A stretch of DNA of 9,227 nucleotides from Bacteroidota bacterium (GTDB lineage Bacteria; Bacteroidota; Bacteroidia; Bacteroidales; JADFUO01). The notes under the pieces are model-generated. The model worked only from the letters and a program-made list of their open reading frames with translations, was not told the origin of the DNA and made no database searches. Shown here in pieces: positions 1-7,236 of the stretch (its first letter is position 1; each line of letters opens with the position of its first letter). Where the stretch lies: assembly GCA_015222115.1 (NCBI GenBank), contig JADFUO010000502.1, positions 1-9,227 on the forward strand, read 5' to 3'. Made by a program: the position numbers and the translations under genes.

Positions 1-59
1 ATTATTGATAGAATAATTTTTTTCCCTGAATTTGTACGGGATTTTACTTTATTAAACAT
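1..59 (-). CDS. Partial CDS: N-terminus of an exported protein, possibly OmpH/Skp-like
   Basis: An ATG at 59-57 opens a frame that stays open for 19 codons to the window edge. It encodes MFNKVKSRTNSGKKIILSI: a basic stretch (K4, K6, R8, K14, K15) turning hydrophobic, as at the beginning of a signal peptide. A strong Shine-Dalgarno (GGAGG, 8 nt upstream) supports this start. In many Bacteroidota the gene after bamA encodes a periplasmic OmpH/Skp chaperone that holds unfolded outer-membrane proteins for BamA, so that is the best positional guess. No diagnostic part of that family is inside the window, so the identity is inference. The existence of a gene start is moderately well supported. The gap from the bamA stop is about 200 nt and contains repeat DNA, so it may have its own promoter. 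Confidence 0.45.
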   Translation of the reverse strand, partial: MFNKVKSRTNSGKKIILSI

Positions 60-67
60 TTTTTTAT

Positions 68-72
68 CCTCC
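68..72 (-). promoter_or_regulatory. Shine-Dalgarno GGAGG for the partial left-edge gene
   Basis: The minus strand reads GGAGG here, with 8 nt (GATAAAAAA-type spacer, positions 67-60) before the ATG at 59. It stands out because the other starts in the window have only A/T-rich upstream sequence, as is common in Bacteroidota. It is the main evidence that the short frame at 1-59 is a real gene. Confidence 0.45.
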
Positions 73-183
73 ATATTTACTGAAAATGTTCAGCCCCTTA
101 TCCGGGTTAATTATTAATTTTGTTTCTCTATTTTAAGCAAAAAACCTGCCAGAAATTTTATCTTGATTCTGGATACTGGTTCA

Positions 184-204
184 TACTTTTTACTTTATAC
201 TTTC
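184..204. repeat. Three tandem 7-bp units TACTTTN
   Basis: Three consecutive heptamers (TACTTTT, TACTTTA, TACTTTC) occupy the intergenic space downstream of bamA, just before the CCAACG and AGGAGTCC motifs of the repeat at 207-251. They may form the AT-rich edge of that repeat. No function is evident. Confidence 0.5.
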
Positions 205-206
205 GA

Positions 207-251
207 CCAACGCCCAGACGGGTTAGCTTCGCTTCAGGAGTCCGTATGGAT
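207..251. repeat. Dispersed short repeat, copy B (CCAACG ... AGGAGTCCGTATGGAT)
   Basis: The 16-bp core AGGAGTCCGTATGGAT at 236-251 is identical to 7150-7165, and both copies have CCAACG upstream on the plus strand (207-212 here, 7137-7142 there). The spacer differs: 23 nt here, 7 nt at the other copy. In this copy the right arm that would pair with GGAGTCC continues as GGATGTC, so the hairpin is reduced to CC-GTAT-GG and no T-tract follows on the minus strand. It lies 12 nt beyond the bamA stop. It looks like a decayed member of an intergenic REP-like family. That is an inference from two copies. Confidence 0.55.
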
Positions 252-262
252 GTCTTTTATCT

Positions 263-2929
263 TTAATCAATAGATTGGTTAATTGAAAAATGGAACTGGC
301 CTTTATTAGCACCGGGAATACCTGGAATTTCATCAAATCCGTAACCCCAGTCAAGTCCTAACATTCCAAACATTGGCAAAAATACCCGAACGCCAAATCC
401 TGCTGATCTTTTAACTTCAAAAGGATCAAAACTATCAAAAGTAAGCCAAGAATTTCCTGCTTCTAAGAAACCCAATGCATAAATTGTTGCATTCGGATTA
501 AGTGATAAAGGATATCTTATTTCAAACGTATATTTACTAAAGATAGTACCTCCAATATTTTTATTTCTGTAATACCCGGGAGTAATTGTTTCGTTACCAT
601 ATCCTCTCATTCCGATAATTTCTCTTCCGTCCAGATTGTTATATCCCGATAGTCCGTCACCACCCAAATAGAATCTTTCAAATGGTGTTACTCCGATCTG
701 TTCGTTATACGTTCCGAGAAAACCAAATTTTGTTCTAACACTCAACACTAATTTATCAAGCAATTCCATATACCATGATGCATAAAATTTCCATTTATGA
801 TATTCAATCCACTTATATTTTTCATTATCATCAAGTGTTGAATAATCTTTATCGGAAAATATCGAATAAGGTGGTGTTAATTCCAATGATAATGAAACTT
901 CGGAACCATACCGCGGGTAGATAGGTGAACTGACGGAATTTCTTGCAAAAGTTACAGTATAATTAATATTGTTATAATCCCCGTTACCTGTTCCGAACGA
1001 AAATATTTTTGAATAGTTTTTTAAATCGTAACGCTGAAGATTAATACCCTGATATAAAGTAAAGAAATCATCGGGCCATAATAATCTTTTTCCTAATCCA
1101 AATGACAAACCATTAATAATAAATGATGATCTGTTAACATCACTCTTTGGCAATCCGTTTGAGTAAAGAGAATGATAATACGATACACTGAATGCGTTTG
1201 GTTTTTTTCCACCAAGCCATGGTTCGGTAAATGATACACTGTAACTGAAATATCCTTTACCATAAGTTTGTAATCTGAGGCTTAATTTCTGACCATCTCC
1301 GGTAGGTATTGGATGCCATGCACCTTTTTTAAAAATATTCTTTAAGGAAAAGTTGTTAAACGAAACCCCTACGGTTCCTATGATCCTGCCATAACCCCAG
1401 CCTCCTGATAATTCAATTTGATCGGATGATGTTTCTTCAACTACATATTCAATATCAACCGTACTGGATGCAGCATCCGGCACAATATTAGGAACAATTG
1501 ATTCAGGATCAAAATAACGGAGTTGTGCCAATTCTCTTGTTGTTCTGATAATATCCGTGCGGCTGAATAATTGTCCGGGGCGGGTTCTGAGTTCACGAAT
1601 TACAACATGATCGCTGGTCCGGGTATTTCCTTTAATAGCAACTTTGTTGATCCTTGCCTGTTTGCCTTCTCTGATCCTTATCTCAAGATCAATGGAATCG
1701 TTTTCAACCAGCACTTCAACCGGAGTTGCTGTGAAAAACAAATAGCCATCATCCAGGTATAATGAACTCACATCATAACCGTTTGGATTAAATGAAAGAT
1801 TGGTTTCAAGTAAATCTCTATTATAAATATCTCCTTTTTGTATTTTTAACCTGGCATTTAGCTCTTCGGTAGTATATTTTGTGTTGCCAATCCATTTAAT
1901 ATTCCGAAAATAATATTTATTACCTTCATTAATTGTAATGTCAATATTTAAAGTGTTTTCACCACTTCTGTAAATAGAATCTTTAACAATCTTAGCATCC
2001 CTGTATCCAAGATCATTATATAATTTTATCAGATTTATTTTATCTTCTTCATAATCTTCTTCAATAAATTTTGAAGATTTAAAAATCCTGATCTTGATAT
2101 TTTCATGCGCATATTCATTAAATGCCTTAAAAATATCTTCTATATCAAGGTGCAAAGCAGCTTTTATAATTACAAATAACAGAGAATCGATATTTTGTAG
2201 TGGTTTAAAAGTACCTTTTTCCTTGGTTTCTTTTAATGTACTTTTAATTTTTTGTGCAGATAAATGTTGGTTGCCATGGATGTTAATTTCGTAAATTTTA
2301 ACTTTTTTATATTTTTTAATATCAATTATTAAGGTGACACTGTTTCCATGAAGGGTATCAGCAACTTGACTGATGTTTATATCACATTCAAGGTATCCTT
2401 TATCAATATAATGATTTTTTATGATATTTGTTGATCTGATAATAAGATTATCGGTAACAACATCTCCTCGTGTGAGGTTGATTTCATCGCGTAAATTATC
2501 TGCCTCTGCTTTCCTTATTCCTGAAAATGAAAATTTTGTTAAGCGCGGACGCTCTTTAAGGTCAATATTAAGAAAGATAATATCTCCGTGACGGCCAACA
2601 ATTGAAATGATAATGTTTTCAAACAAGCCCTGATCCCATAATTTTCTGATTGCAGTAGGTATATCTTCGCCGGGGATTTTAATTTTATCACCGGTGTTTA
2701 AACCTGAAAGCATTTTTAATACATTATTATCAAGGTATTTAACTCCAGAAATAGTGATCCCTCCGATTTCATAAGTTTTCGGATTAGCATAATTAATATT
2801 AATCAGGTCTTCACCTATAGTAATCTGAGCGAAAGAAGGAATATTGATAATTGAGCCGATTATTAAAAAAAGCCCTGAAAGAAAGGAAAATATTTTTATA
2901 TTTTTTGGAATACACGGGATTAAATTCAT
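263..2929 (-). CDS. bamA: BamA, outer membrane protein assembly factor
   Basis: This is the 888-residue core of the beta-barrel assembly machine, which folds and inserts outer-membrane proteins. A signal peptide covers about residues 1-35, with a hydrophobic segment at 14-34 ending in SFAQ. Five POTRA domains follow at roughly 52-128, 130-207, 208-337, 338-423 and 424-502. The transmembrane barrel runs from about 503 to 888. The conserved L6-loop motif is present as MRGYGNE (774-780), and the barrel also carries EPWLGGKKP (569-577). POTRA3 is about 130 residues against a usual 75-80, because of an insertion near 236-283. The C-terminus ends INQSID rather than in an aromatic residue. The ATG at 2929 is 6 nt after the uppS stop, so it is probably co-transcribed with uppS, porG and nadK. 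The five-POTRA layout separates it from TamA (three POTRAs) and from the one-POTRA homologue at 5623-7080. Confidence 0.96.
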   Translation of the reverse strand: MNLIPCIPKNIKIFSFLSGLFLIIGSIINIPSFAQITIGEDLININYANPKTYEIGGITISGVKYLDNNVLKMLSGLNTGDKIKIPGEDIPTAIRKLWDQGLFENIIISIVGRHGDIIFLNIDLKERPRLTKFSFSGIRKAEADNLRDEINLTRGDVVTDNLIIRSTNIIKNHYIDKGYLECDINISQVADTLHGNSVTLIIDIKKYKKVKIYEINIHGNQHLSAQKIKSTLKETKEKGTFKPLQNIDSLLFVIIKAALHLDIEDIFKAFNEYAHENIKIRIFKSSKFIEEDYEEDKINLIKLYNDLGYRDAKIVKDSIYRSGENTLNIDITINEGNKYYFRNIKWIGNTKYTTEELNARLKIQKGDIYNRDLLETNLSFNPNGYDVSSLYLDDGYLFFTATPVEVLVENDSIDLEIRIREGKQARINKVAIKGNTRTSDHVVIRELRTRPGQLFSRTDIIRTTRELAQLRYFDPESIVPNIVPDAASSTVDIEYVVEETSSDQIELSGGWGYGRIIGTVGVSFNNFSLKNIFKKGAWHPIPTGDGQKLSLRLQTYGKGYFSYSVSFTEPWLGGKKPNAFSVSYYHSLYSNGLPKSDVNRSSFIINGLSFGLGKRLLWPDDFFTLYQGINLQRYDLKNYSKIFSFGTGNGDYNNINYTVTFARNSVSSPIYPRYGSEVSLSLELTPPYSIFSDKDYSTLDDNEKYKWIEYHKWKFYASWYMELLDKLVLSVRTKFGFLGTYNEQIGVTPFERFYLGGDGLSGYNNLDGREIIGMRGYGNETITPGYYRNKNIGGTIFSKYTFEIRYPLSLNPNATIYALGFLEAGNSWLTFDSFDPFEVKRSAGFGVRVFLPMFGMLGLDWGYGFDEIPGIPGANKGQFHFSINQSID

Positions 2930-2935
2930 TCTAAA

Positions 2936-3682
2936 TTATGCCTTTTTAATTTGTTCACTAATCATCCCGAATCTTCTTTCACGGTTTTGAAAATTCAGTA
3001 TTGCCTCATAAAGATCTTCTTTGCGAAAATCGGGCCATAATTTCGGGGTAAAATATAATTCTGAATATGCTATCTGCCACAACAGGAAATTACTGATTCT
3101 GTATTCTCCGCTTGTGCGAATCAGAAGCTCAGGATCGGGAATTGATGAAGTTGTAAGGAATGAAGAAAACACTTTTTGGTCAATATCATCAATTGAAATT
3201 TTATTGCTTTTAATTTGTTCAATTATTGTTTTTACGGCTTTAACTATTTCCCATCGCGAGCTATAGCTTAAAGCTAATACCAAAGTCATCCTGTCATTTT
3301 TTTCCGTATCCTTTATTGCCTTCATTAATTGCTTATAACTGTTTTTGTGCAAACTTTTCAAATCACCTATTGCCTGCAGTCGTATGTTATTTTTATTTAA
3401 TGTTTTTGTTTCTTTATCAATTGTTTGGACTAATAATCTCATTAGAGCATCTATTTCAAATTTGGGACGGTTCCAGTTTTCAGTTGAAAAAGCGTAGAGG
3501 GTTAAAAAGTTAATACCGAGTTCTGCAGCTGCTTCAGTAGTTTCCCTTACCGATTTCACTCCATTTTTATGACCGAAAATTCTATTTTTACCTTGTCTCT
3601 CTGCCCATCTTCCGTTACCATCCATAATTATGGCAATATGATTAGGTAATTTTTTCAGGTCAATTTTATCTTTCAAGCTCAT
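2936..3682 (-). CDS. uppS: Isoprenyl transferase, (di-trans,poly-cis)-undecaprenyl diphosphate synthase
   Basis: This cytoplasmic enzyme condenses isopentenyl diphosphate units onto farnesyl diphosphate to give undecaprenyl diphosphate, the carrier lipid for peptidoglycan and surface glycans. At 248 residues it is the normal length. Visible cis-prenyltransferase motifs are the diphosphate-binding loop MDGNGRWA (20-27) with catalytic Asp21, GHKNG (37-41), STENW (66-70), and the C-terminal block beginning PDPELLIRT (182-190) with Arg189 and Arg195, which bind isopentenyl diphosphate. No frameshift or missing key residue is seen. The ATG at 3682 lies 19 nt after the porG-like stop, and bamA follows after 6 nt, which indicates an operon. 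The pairing of uppS with bamA makes this an envelope-biogenesis cluster. Confidence 0.97.
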   Translation of the reverse strand: MSLKDKIDLKKLPNHIAIIMDGNGRWAERQGKNRIFGHKNGVKSVRETTEAAAELGINFLTLYAFSTENWNRPKFEIDALMRLLVQTIDKETKTLNKNNIRLQAIGDLKSLHKNSYKQLMKAIKDTEKNDRMTLVLALSYSSRWEIVKAVKTIIEQIKSNKISIDDIDQKVFSSFLTTSSIPDPELLIRTSGEYRISNFLLWQIAYSELYFTPKLWPDFRKEDLYEAILNFQNRERRFGMISEQIKKA

Positions 3683-3701
3683 TTAATCAAATCAATTTAT
3701 T

Positions 3702-4496
3702 TTAATACTTTTTTCGTATTCCATAATCCAAACATCTTGCCCGGCCTTTCAGATTGAATTTATAAGTTATTGTAATTCCTGCAAAAGCATACCAGTCGTT
3801 TGTTGCAGGATCACCTCTTTCCATGTACGGTTGATGATCAAAAGTAGGATCGGAAAGAGCCTGATCAATATTACCGGGATCAATAGAATGGCCGTTAAGG
3901 TAATATGTAGTACTAACATCATCAATATAATCAGTAAAAGTTTTCCTGATGCCCCATTCAAATCCCAAACCTATTTTTTTTGAAAGACTGTATTTAAAAC
4001 CGAATCCAAATGGAATTGAAAAATTTGTTAATTTATATTCTTTTCTGCCGTCAAAACCAACAAACTGACCCTCGGTGCCAATATCCCGCAGTTTAACTCC
4101 ATCAGCTTCCGGATTAAACATAAACATTGAAACACCTGCAAAAATATATGGTGTAAAATAAGTTCTTAAACTTCCTGTAAAGTAAGGGAAAAAGCTCAAT
4201 TCAACTTGGGCTGAAATTTCAGTTATTTTTGAATTAAACTTCAGGTTTCTGCTTTCATTGGCATCATTGCTTTTTACTTCGCCATGATAGGCAGACAATC
4301 TGAATGTCCATCTTGTATCTAAGTTGTATCTTGCCAGTAAACCAAATGCAGGTTTAGAATGTTTAAAGTGTTTACCCGGATTTAAATCGCCGAGATAATA
4401 TGAACACCCGCCAAAAATACCGGCTTCAATGCTTTGGGCATTTGCACCAAATGAGAATAAAAAGATCAGTGATATTATAATTAGTATTCTTTTCAT
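3702..4496 (-). CDS. porG: PorG-like outer membrane beta-barrel protein (DUF6089)
   Basis: A predicted 264-residue protein with a clean signal peptide (MKRILIIISL then IFLFSFGANAQ, cut near residue 20). It is followed by alternating hydrophobic/polar strands typical of a small outer-membrane barrel: SIEAGIFGGCSYYLGDL near the mature start, PYIFAGVSMFMFNPEADG in the middle and WYAFAGITITYKF near the end. A DUF6089/PorG protein is the usual gene between nadK and uppS in Bacteroidota. In Porphyromonas PorG is an outer-membrane component of the type IX secretion system and associates with the PorK/PorN ring. The mature protein has exactly two cysteines (31 and 255), which could form a disulfide. 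I prefer the ATG at 4496. An upstream ATG at 4547 overlaps the nadK stop (TAATG) and would add 17 residues ahead of the signal peptide. Family assignment is good; the T9SS role is by analogy. Confidence 0.82.
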   Translation of the reverse strand: MKRILIIISLIFLFSFGANAQSIEAGIFGGCSYYLGDLNPGKHFKHSKPAFGLLARYNLDTRWTFRLSAYHGEVKSNDANESRNLKFNSKITEISAQVELSFFPYFTGSLRTYFTPYIFAGVSMFMFNPEADGVKLRDIGTEGQFVGFDGRKEYKLTNFSIPFGFGFKYSLSKKIGLGFEWGIRKTFTDYIDDVSTTYYLNGHSIDPGNIDQALSDPTFDHQPYMERGDPATNDWYAFAGITITYKFNLKGRARCLDYGIRKKY

Positions 4497-4546
4497 AAAA
4501 ACAGCACGCAAAATTATTATTTTTTTCAATATGGTTACATTATTCA

Positions 4547-5425
4547 TTAATTTCTAAAATCCAAGCCCCATTTGAGCTTATCACGAATTGTCGTAAAAAA
4601 GTTTTTATTCGGCATTTGAACCAAATTAATTTTAAAATCTTCTTTTTCTATAACAAGTTCAATTGAAGAATCAATAGTGACGGTTCTTGAATCCAAGCTA
4701 ACAAGGAATTGTTCGTTCTTGCCTTCAACATTAATTTTTATAATATTATTGTCTGATATAACGAAGGGTCTTACAGTTAAATTGTGTGTTGCAATAGGAG
4801 TAATTACAAAATTTTCAGAACCGGGTGTAATTATTGGTCCTCCGCAACTTAATGAATAAGCTGTAGAACCTGTTGGAGTGGCAACTATCACTCCGTCAGC
4901 CCAGTATGAATTTAAAATTTGGTTGTCAATATAAACATTAATTACAATTAATGATGTTGAGTCTTTCCTGTTGATGGTTAATTCATTCAATGCATAATTA
5001 ATATCCCCAAATAGATTATCAGGTGTTTTTAATTTTAACAAAGCCCTTTGATCTAAAGTGTAATTTCCTTTTATGATATTGTCAATTGCCGGTATTATCT
5101 CATCTTTTGAGACACTTGATAAAAAGCCTAAACGTCCAAGGTTAATTCCTAATATTGGTATTCCGGAATCGCGTACTAAAATTACGGTGTTGAGTAAAGT
5201 TCCGTCACCTCCGATTGAAAAAAGAAAATCAACGTTGTTTTTTAATTCTTTATGAGTGTTAAAAACCGATATGTCAGTGTTGAAACTAATAAATGGTTTT
5301 ATTGAATGTAAAAATGGCTCATAAATAAATATTTTACTTCCAACAGATTCTAATTTGTTGATAAGCTGCTGAATGTAAGGAAGAATGGCTTCAGTTGATT
5401 TTTTACCGAATAATGCAATGTTCAT
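4547..5425 (-). CDS. nadK: NAD kinase
   Basis: A 292-residue cytoplasmic enzyme that phosphorylates NAD to NADP using ATP or polyphosphate. The hallmark GGDGT is at 72-76 with catalytic Asp74 (context IGGDGTLLNT). It is followed by INLGRLGFLSS (94-104), NELT with Asn147-Glu148 for NAD ribose binding, and DGVIVATPTGSTAYS (177-191), which lines the NAD site. PIATHNLTVRP (210-220) is another conserved block. Length and motif order are normal. The ATG at 5425 has A/T-rich upstream sequence and no Shine-Dalgarno. The stop overlaps a downstream ATG by one base (TAATG at 4549-4545), which suggests translational coupling to the porG-like gene and places nadK at the head of the nadK-porG-uppS-bamA cluster. 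A 197-nt leader region upstream contains the inverted repeat at 5522-5601. Confidence 0.96.
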   Translation of the reverse strand: MNIALFGKKSTEAILPYIQQLINKLESVGSKIFIYEPFLHSIKPFISFNTDISVFNTHKELKNNVDFLFSIGGDGTLLNTVILVRDSGIPILGINLGRLGFLSSVSKDEIIPAIDNIIKGNYTLDQRALLKLKTPDNLFGDINYALNELTINRKDSTSLIVINVYIDNQILNSYWADGVIVATPTGSTAYSLSCGGPIITPGSENFVITPIATHNLTVRPFVISDNNIIKINVEGKNEQFLVSLDSRTVTIDSSIELVIEKEDFKINLVQMPNKNFFTTIRDKLKWGLDFRN

Positions 5426-5521
5426 TTTTATAATGATAAAAGATATATAAAGTGCAAGATTACAAAATAATTAGCTTTGTAATTATAAAATTTAACATTT
5501 ATTAATATTTAACCTTTCTTT

Positions 5522-5601
5522 AACATTCCATTTCTAAAACAATTATCTCTTACATTGCTTAAAATTTCTTTCAATCTTAACTTAGTAAGAAATGGAATGT
5601 T
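5522..5601. repeat. Perfect 14-bp inverted repeat with 52-nt spacer
   Basis: AACATTCCATTTCT at 5522-5535 is exactly reverse-complementary to AGAAATGGAATGTT at 5588-5601. The pair sits in the gap between the Omp85-like gene and nadK. A second, competing pairing uses ATTTCTT (5564-5570) with AAGAAAT (5587-5593), leaving a 16-nt loop. No T-tract follows on the minus strand, so this is not a standard terminator. It could be a leader structure for nadK or an 80-bp remnant with terminal inverted repeats, flanked only by short T runs. Confidence 0.7.
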
Positions 5602-5622
5602 TTTAATTATAAATTTTACAAT

Positions 5623-7080
5623 CTAAATCGATGCCTTAAAATGAATAAAGAAACCGGTTTCCTTCATTTTGTTCATGGAATATTCAAATCTGATAACAAT
5701 ATCGTAATAAGTTACAAAATCAATACCAACACCTGTTCCGTATTGAAATGAATTGGAAAGAGTATTATTTTGATAAAATTCATCATCATATACATAACCA
5801 AGATCAATAAATAAATTAAGGTATATGGCGTAATGGATGATATTGAATTTCTCGGTTTTAATAAAATTAAATTTTAGAATTTTTGTTGGAAGCAACTCAA
5901 ATTTTAAATTAGTTTTGAGTAATCCGTAATTTTGCCCGTCAATTACATAAAATTCATATCCTCTGATGTAATCATTTCCGTATCCTAATCCTCTTTGCAA
6001 AAAATACGGTTGAAAACTTTTTGAGGAAAATTTGGCTGTAAGACCCGAAGCAAAATAAAAACGGTTAAACAATTTTTTATATATATTAAATTTGCTATTA
6101 ACAAATGTAATATTCAACCCATTCGGTTGAAGCATCCCAAAACCCTGTTTGTTAAATTCAATATCAAAATAATAACCGTTCAACGGATAGGGCTTATAAT
6201 CACGATAATCGCTGATATATTTATAGTAAAATGAAAGAAACTTAACATCTGTTTTGTTGTCAATTGAATACAAAGGATTTATTTTTAATAAAGTATCTCC
6301 AAGCAAATATTGATTATACCCAATATATAATATATGTGTATTATGAATATCGGGACGATTTAATAATTGAATGTAAGAAATAAATTTTTGTTGGGGATAA
6401 AATTCCTCGTCTTTATAATATTCAATATTATTGTTAATTGTATTAACAGAAACCTCGTGATTACGGCCATAACTTACTCCGAATGCCAGTCCGATAGTTT
6501 GTTTTTTGTTAATGTAAGGAATTTCATAAAACAATCCGAATTTTTCCTCGTAACCAAAGCGTGCTAATATTTTTAACTGTTCCATTCTACCCCTGAAATT
6601 ATCCCAAACCAAAAACATTCCATAGTTTATCTTGCTAAAGTCTTTGGTTTTCCACCATGTATTAAAATTTCGGTCGGCAAATTCTAAAAGTGGCCAGGGC
6701 CAGATGTACCATCGCTCAATAACAGCGATAGTAATATTTATTCTGTAAAAATCATTCGCAAGTATAGAAGTTGTATCAATAGTTACAAAATTAAATAAGG
6801 AAATATTTAATAAATTTTCACGGCTTTCTTTTATTAATTTTGATAATTGATGCAGGGATAAAGTGTCATTAACTTTAAATTCCAGTTCACGGAAAATAAT
6901 ATAATCCTTGGTTTTTTTATTTCCTTTAAGAACAATATTATTGATAATATATTTTGATTGGTCTGTTACTGAACCGGTTATAAGGCTATCAGAATTAAAT
7001 TCCGGAGTGTATGGTTTAAAATTTCCTGAAAACGATTGAAATGAGATAAGTAGTAAAAATATGTAAAAGCCGGCTTTCAT
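5623..7080 (-). CDS. Single-POTRA Omp85-superfamily outer membrane protein (BamA/TamA-like)
   Basis: A predicted 485-residue outer-membrane protein with a signal peptide at about 1-19 (KAGFYIFLLLISFQSFSG). One POTRA domain spans about 45-123: YIINNIVLKGNKKTKDYIIF, the LSKLIKESRENLLNISLF helix pair, then the INITIAVIE strand. A linker rich in Trp and Pro follows (RWYIWPWP 123-130, DRNFNTWW 136-143), then a barrel to the end. The Omp85 L6 motif is present as IRGYE (372-376), which supports the superfamily. It is much shorter than BamA and has too few POTRAs for TamA. Its substrate is unknown; translocation or insertion of a protein or lipid would fit the fold. The ATG at 7080 is preferred over the adjacent TTG at 7083. 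It lies between the CBS gene and nadK, which are usually close neighbours, with structured DNA in both flanking gaps. Confidence 0.85.
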   Translation of the reverse strand: MKAGFYIFLLLISFQSFSGNFKPYTPEFNSDSLITGSVTDQSKYIINNIVLKGNKKTKDYIIFRELEFKVNDTLSLHQLSKLIKESRENLLNISLFNFVTIDTTSILANDFYRINITIAVIERWYIWPWPLLEFADRNFNTWWKTKDFSKINYGMFLVWDNFRGRMEQLKILARFGYEEKFGLFYEIPYINKKQTIGLAFGVSYGRNHEVSVNTINNNIEYYKDEEFYPQQKFISYIQLLNRPDIHNTHILYIGYNQYLLGDTLLKINPLYSIDNKTDVKFLSFYYKYISDYRDYKPYPLNGYYFDIEFNKQGFGMLQPNGLNITFVNSKFNIYKKLFNRFYFASGLTAKFSSKSFQPYFLQRGLGYGNDYIRGYEFYVIDGQNYGLLKTNLKFELLPTKILKFNFIKTEKFNIIHYAIYLNLFIDLGYVYDDEFYQNNTLSNSFQYGTGVGIDFVTYYDIVIRFEYSMNKMKETGFFIHFKASI

Positions 7081-7136
7081 CAAATAAAATGTTGGTTTTT
7101 TTGTAAGTATTCAGTTATTCATTTATTTTTATTATT

Positions 7137-7170
7137 CCAACGACTAAAAAGGAGTCCGTATGGATACTCC
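7137..7170. repeat. Dispersed short repeat, copy A (CCAACG ... GGAGTCCGTATGGATACTCC)
   Basis: It has the same CCAACG (7137-7142) and 16-bp AGGAGTCCGTATGGAT core (7150-7165) as the copy at 207-251. Here the right arm is intact, so GGAGTCC can pair with GG-ACTCC around a GTAT loop, with an extra AT. The ancestral form was probably GGAGTCC-GTAT-GGACTCC. TATTCCA occurs three times around it (7133-7139, 7173-7179, 7181-7187). It is probably a REP-like intergenic family; copy number in the genome cannot be judged from here. Confidence 0.55.
7146..7170 (-). terminator. Terminator-like hairpin downstream of the CBS gene
   Basis: Read on the minus strand, GGAGT-AT-CC, loop ATAC, then GG-ACTCC forms a 7-bp GC-rich stem with a 2-nt AU bulge (7170-7151), followed directly by TTTTT (7150-7146). 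It lies about 66 nt past the CBS stop and about 65 nt before the next start codon, a good position for an intrinsic terminator. The reverse orientation has no T-tract. The stem is the same sequence as the dispersed repeat, so the cell may be using a repeat copy as a terminator. Confidence 0.5.
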
Positions 7171-7236
7171 AATATTCCATTATTCCAATACCACTTATAA
7201 CCTTCCTTTTAATTTTACTGATTATAATTCTAAATA

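Noticed and set aside
207..251. Terminator for bamA
   Set aside because: The right arm of the hairpin is degenerate (GGATGTC) and no T-tract follows on the minus strand, so only the repeat relationship is claimed.
3021..3266. Plus-strand open frame of 81 codons
   Set aside because: It lies wholly antisense to uppS, has no family-like sequence and no start signal. The same holds for the other 60-71 codon plus-strand frames opposite bamA, nadK, the Omp85-like, CBS and rsgA genes.
3767..3961. Second minus-strand open frame inside the porG-like gene
   Set aside because: It is an out-of-frame overlap with a well-supported gene and its leucine/isoleucine-rich sequence is what a shifted frame of barrel-coding DNA gives.
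7083..7083. TTG at 7083 as start of the Omp85-like gene
   Set aside because: It adds a single residue before an ATG at 7080 that directly begins a good signal peptide; the ATG is the simpler choice.
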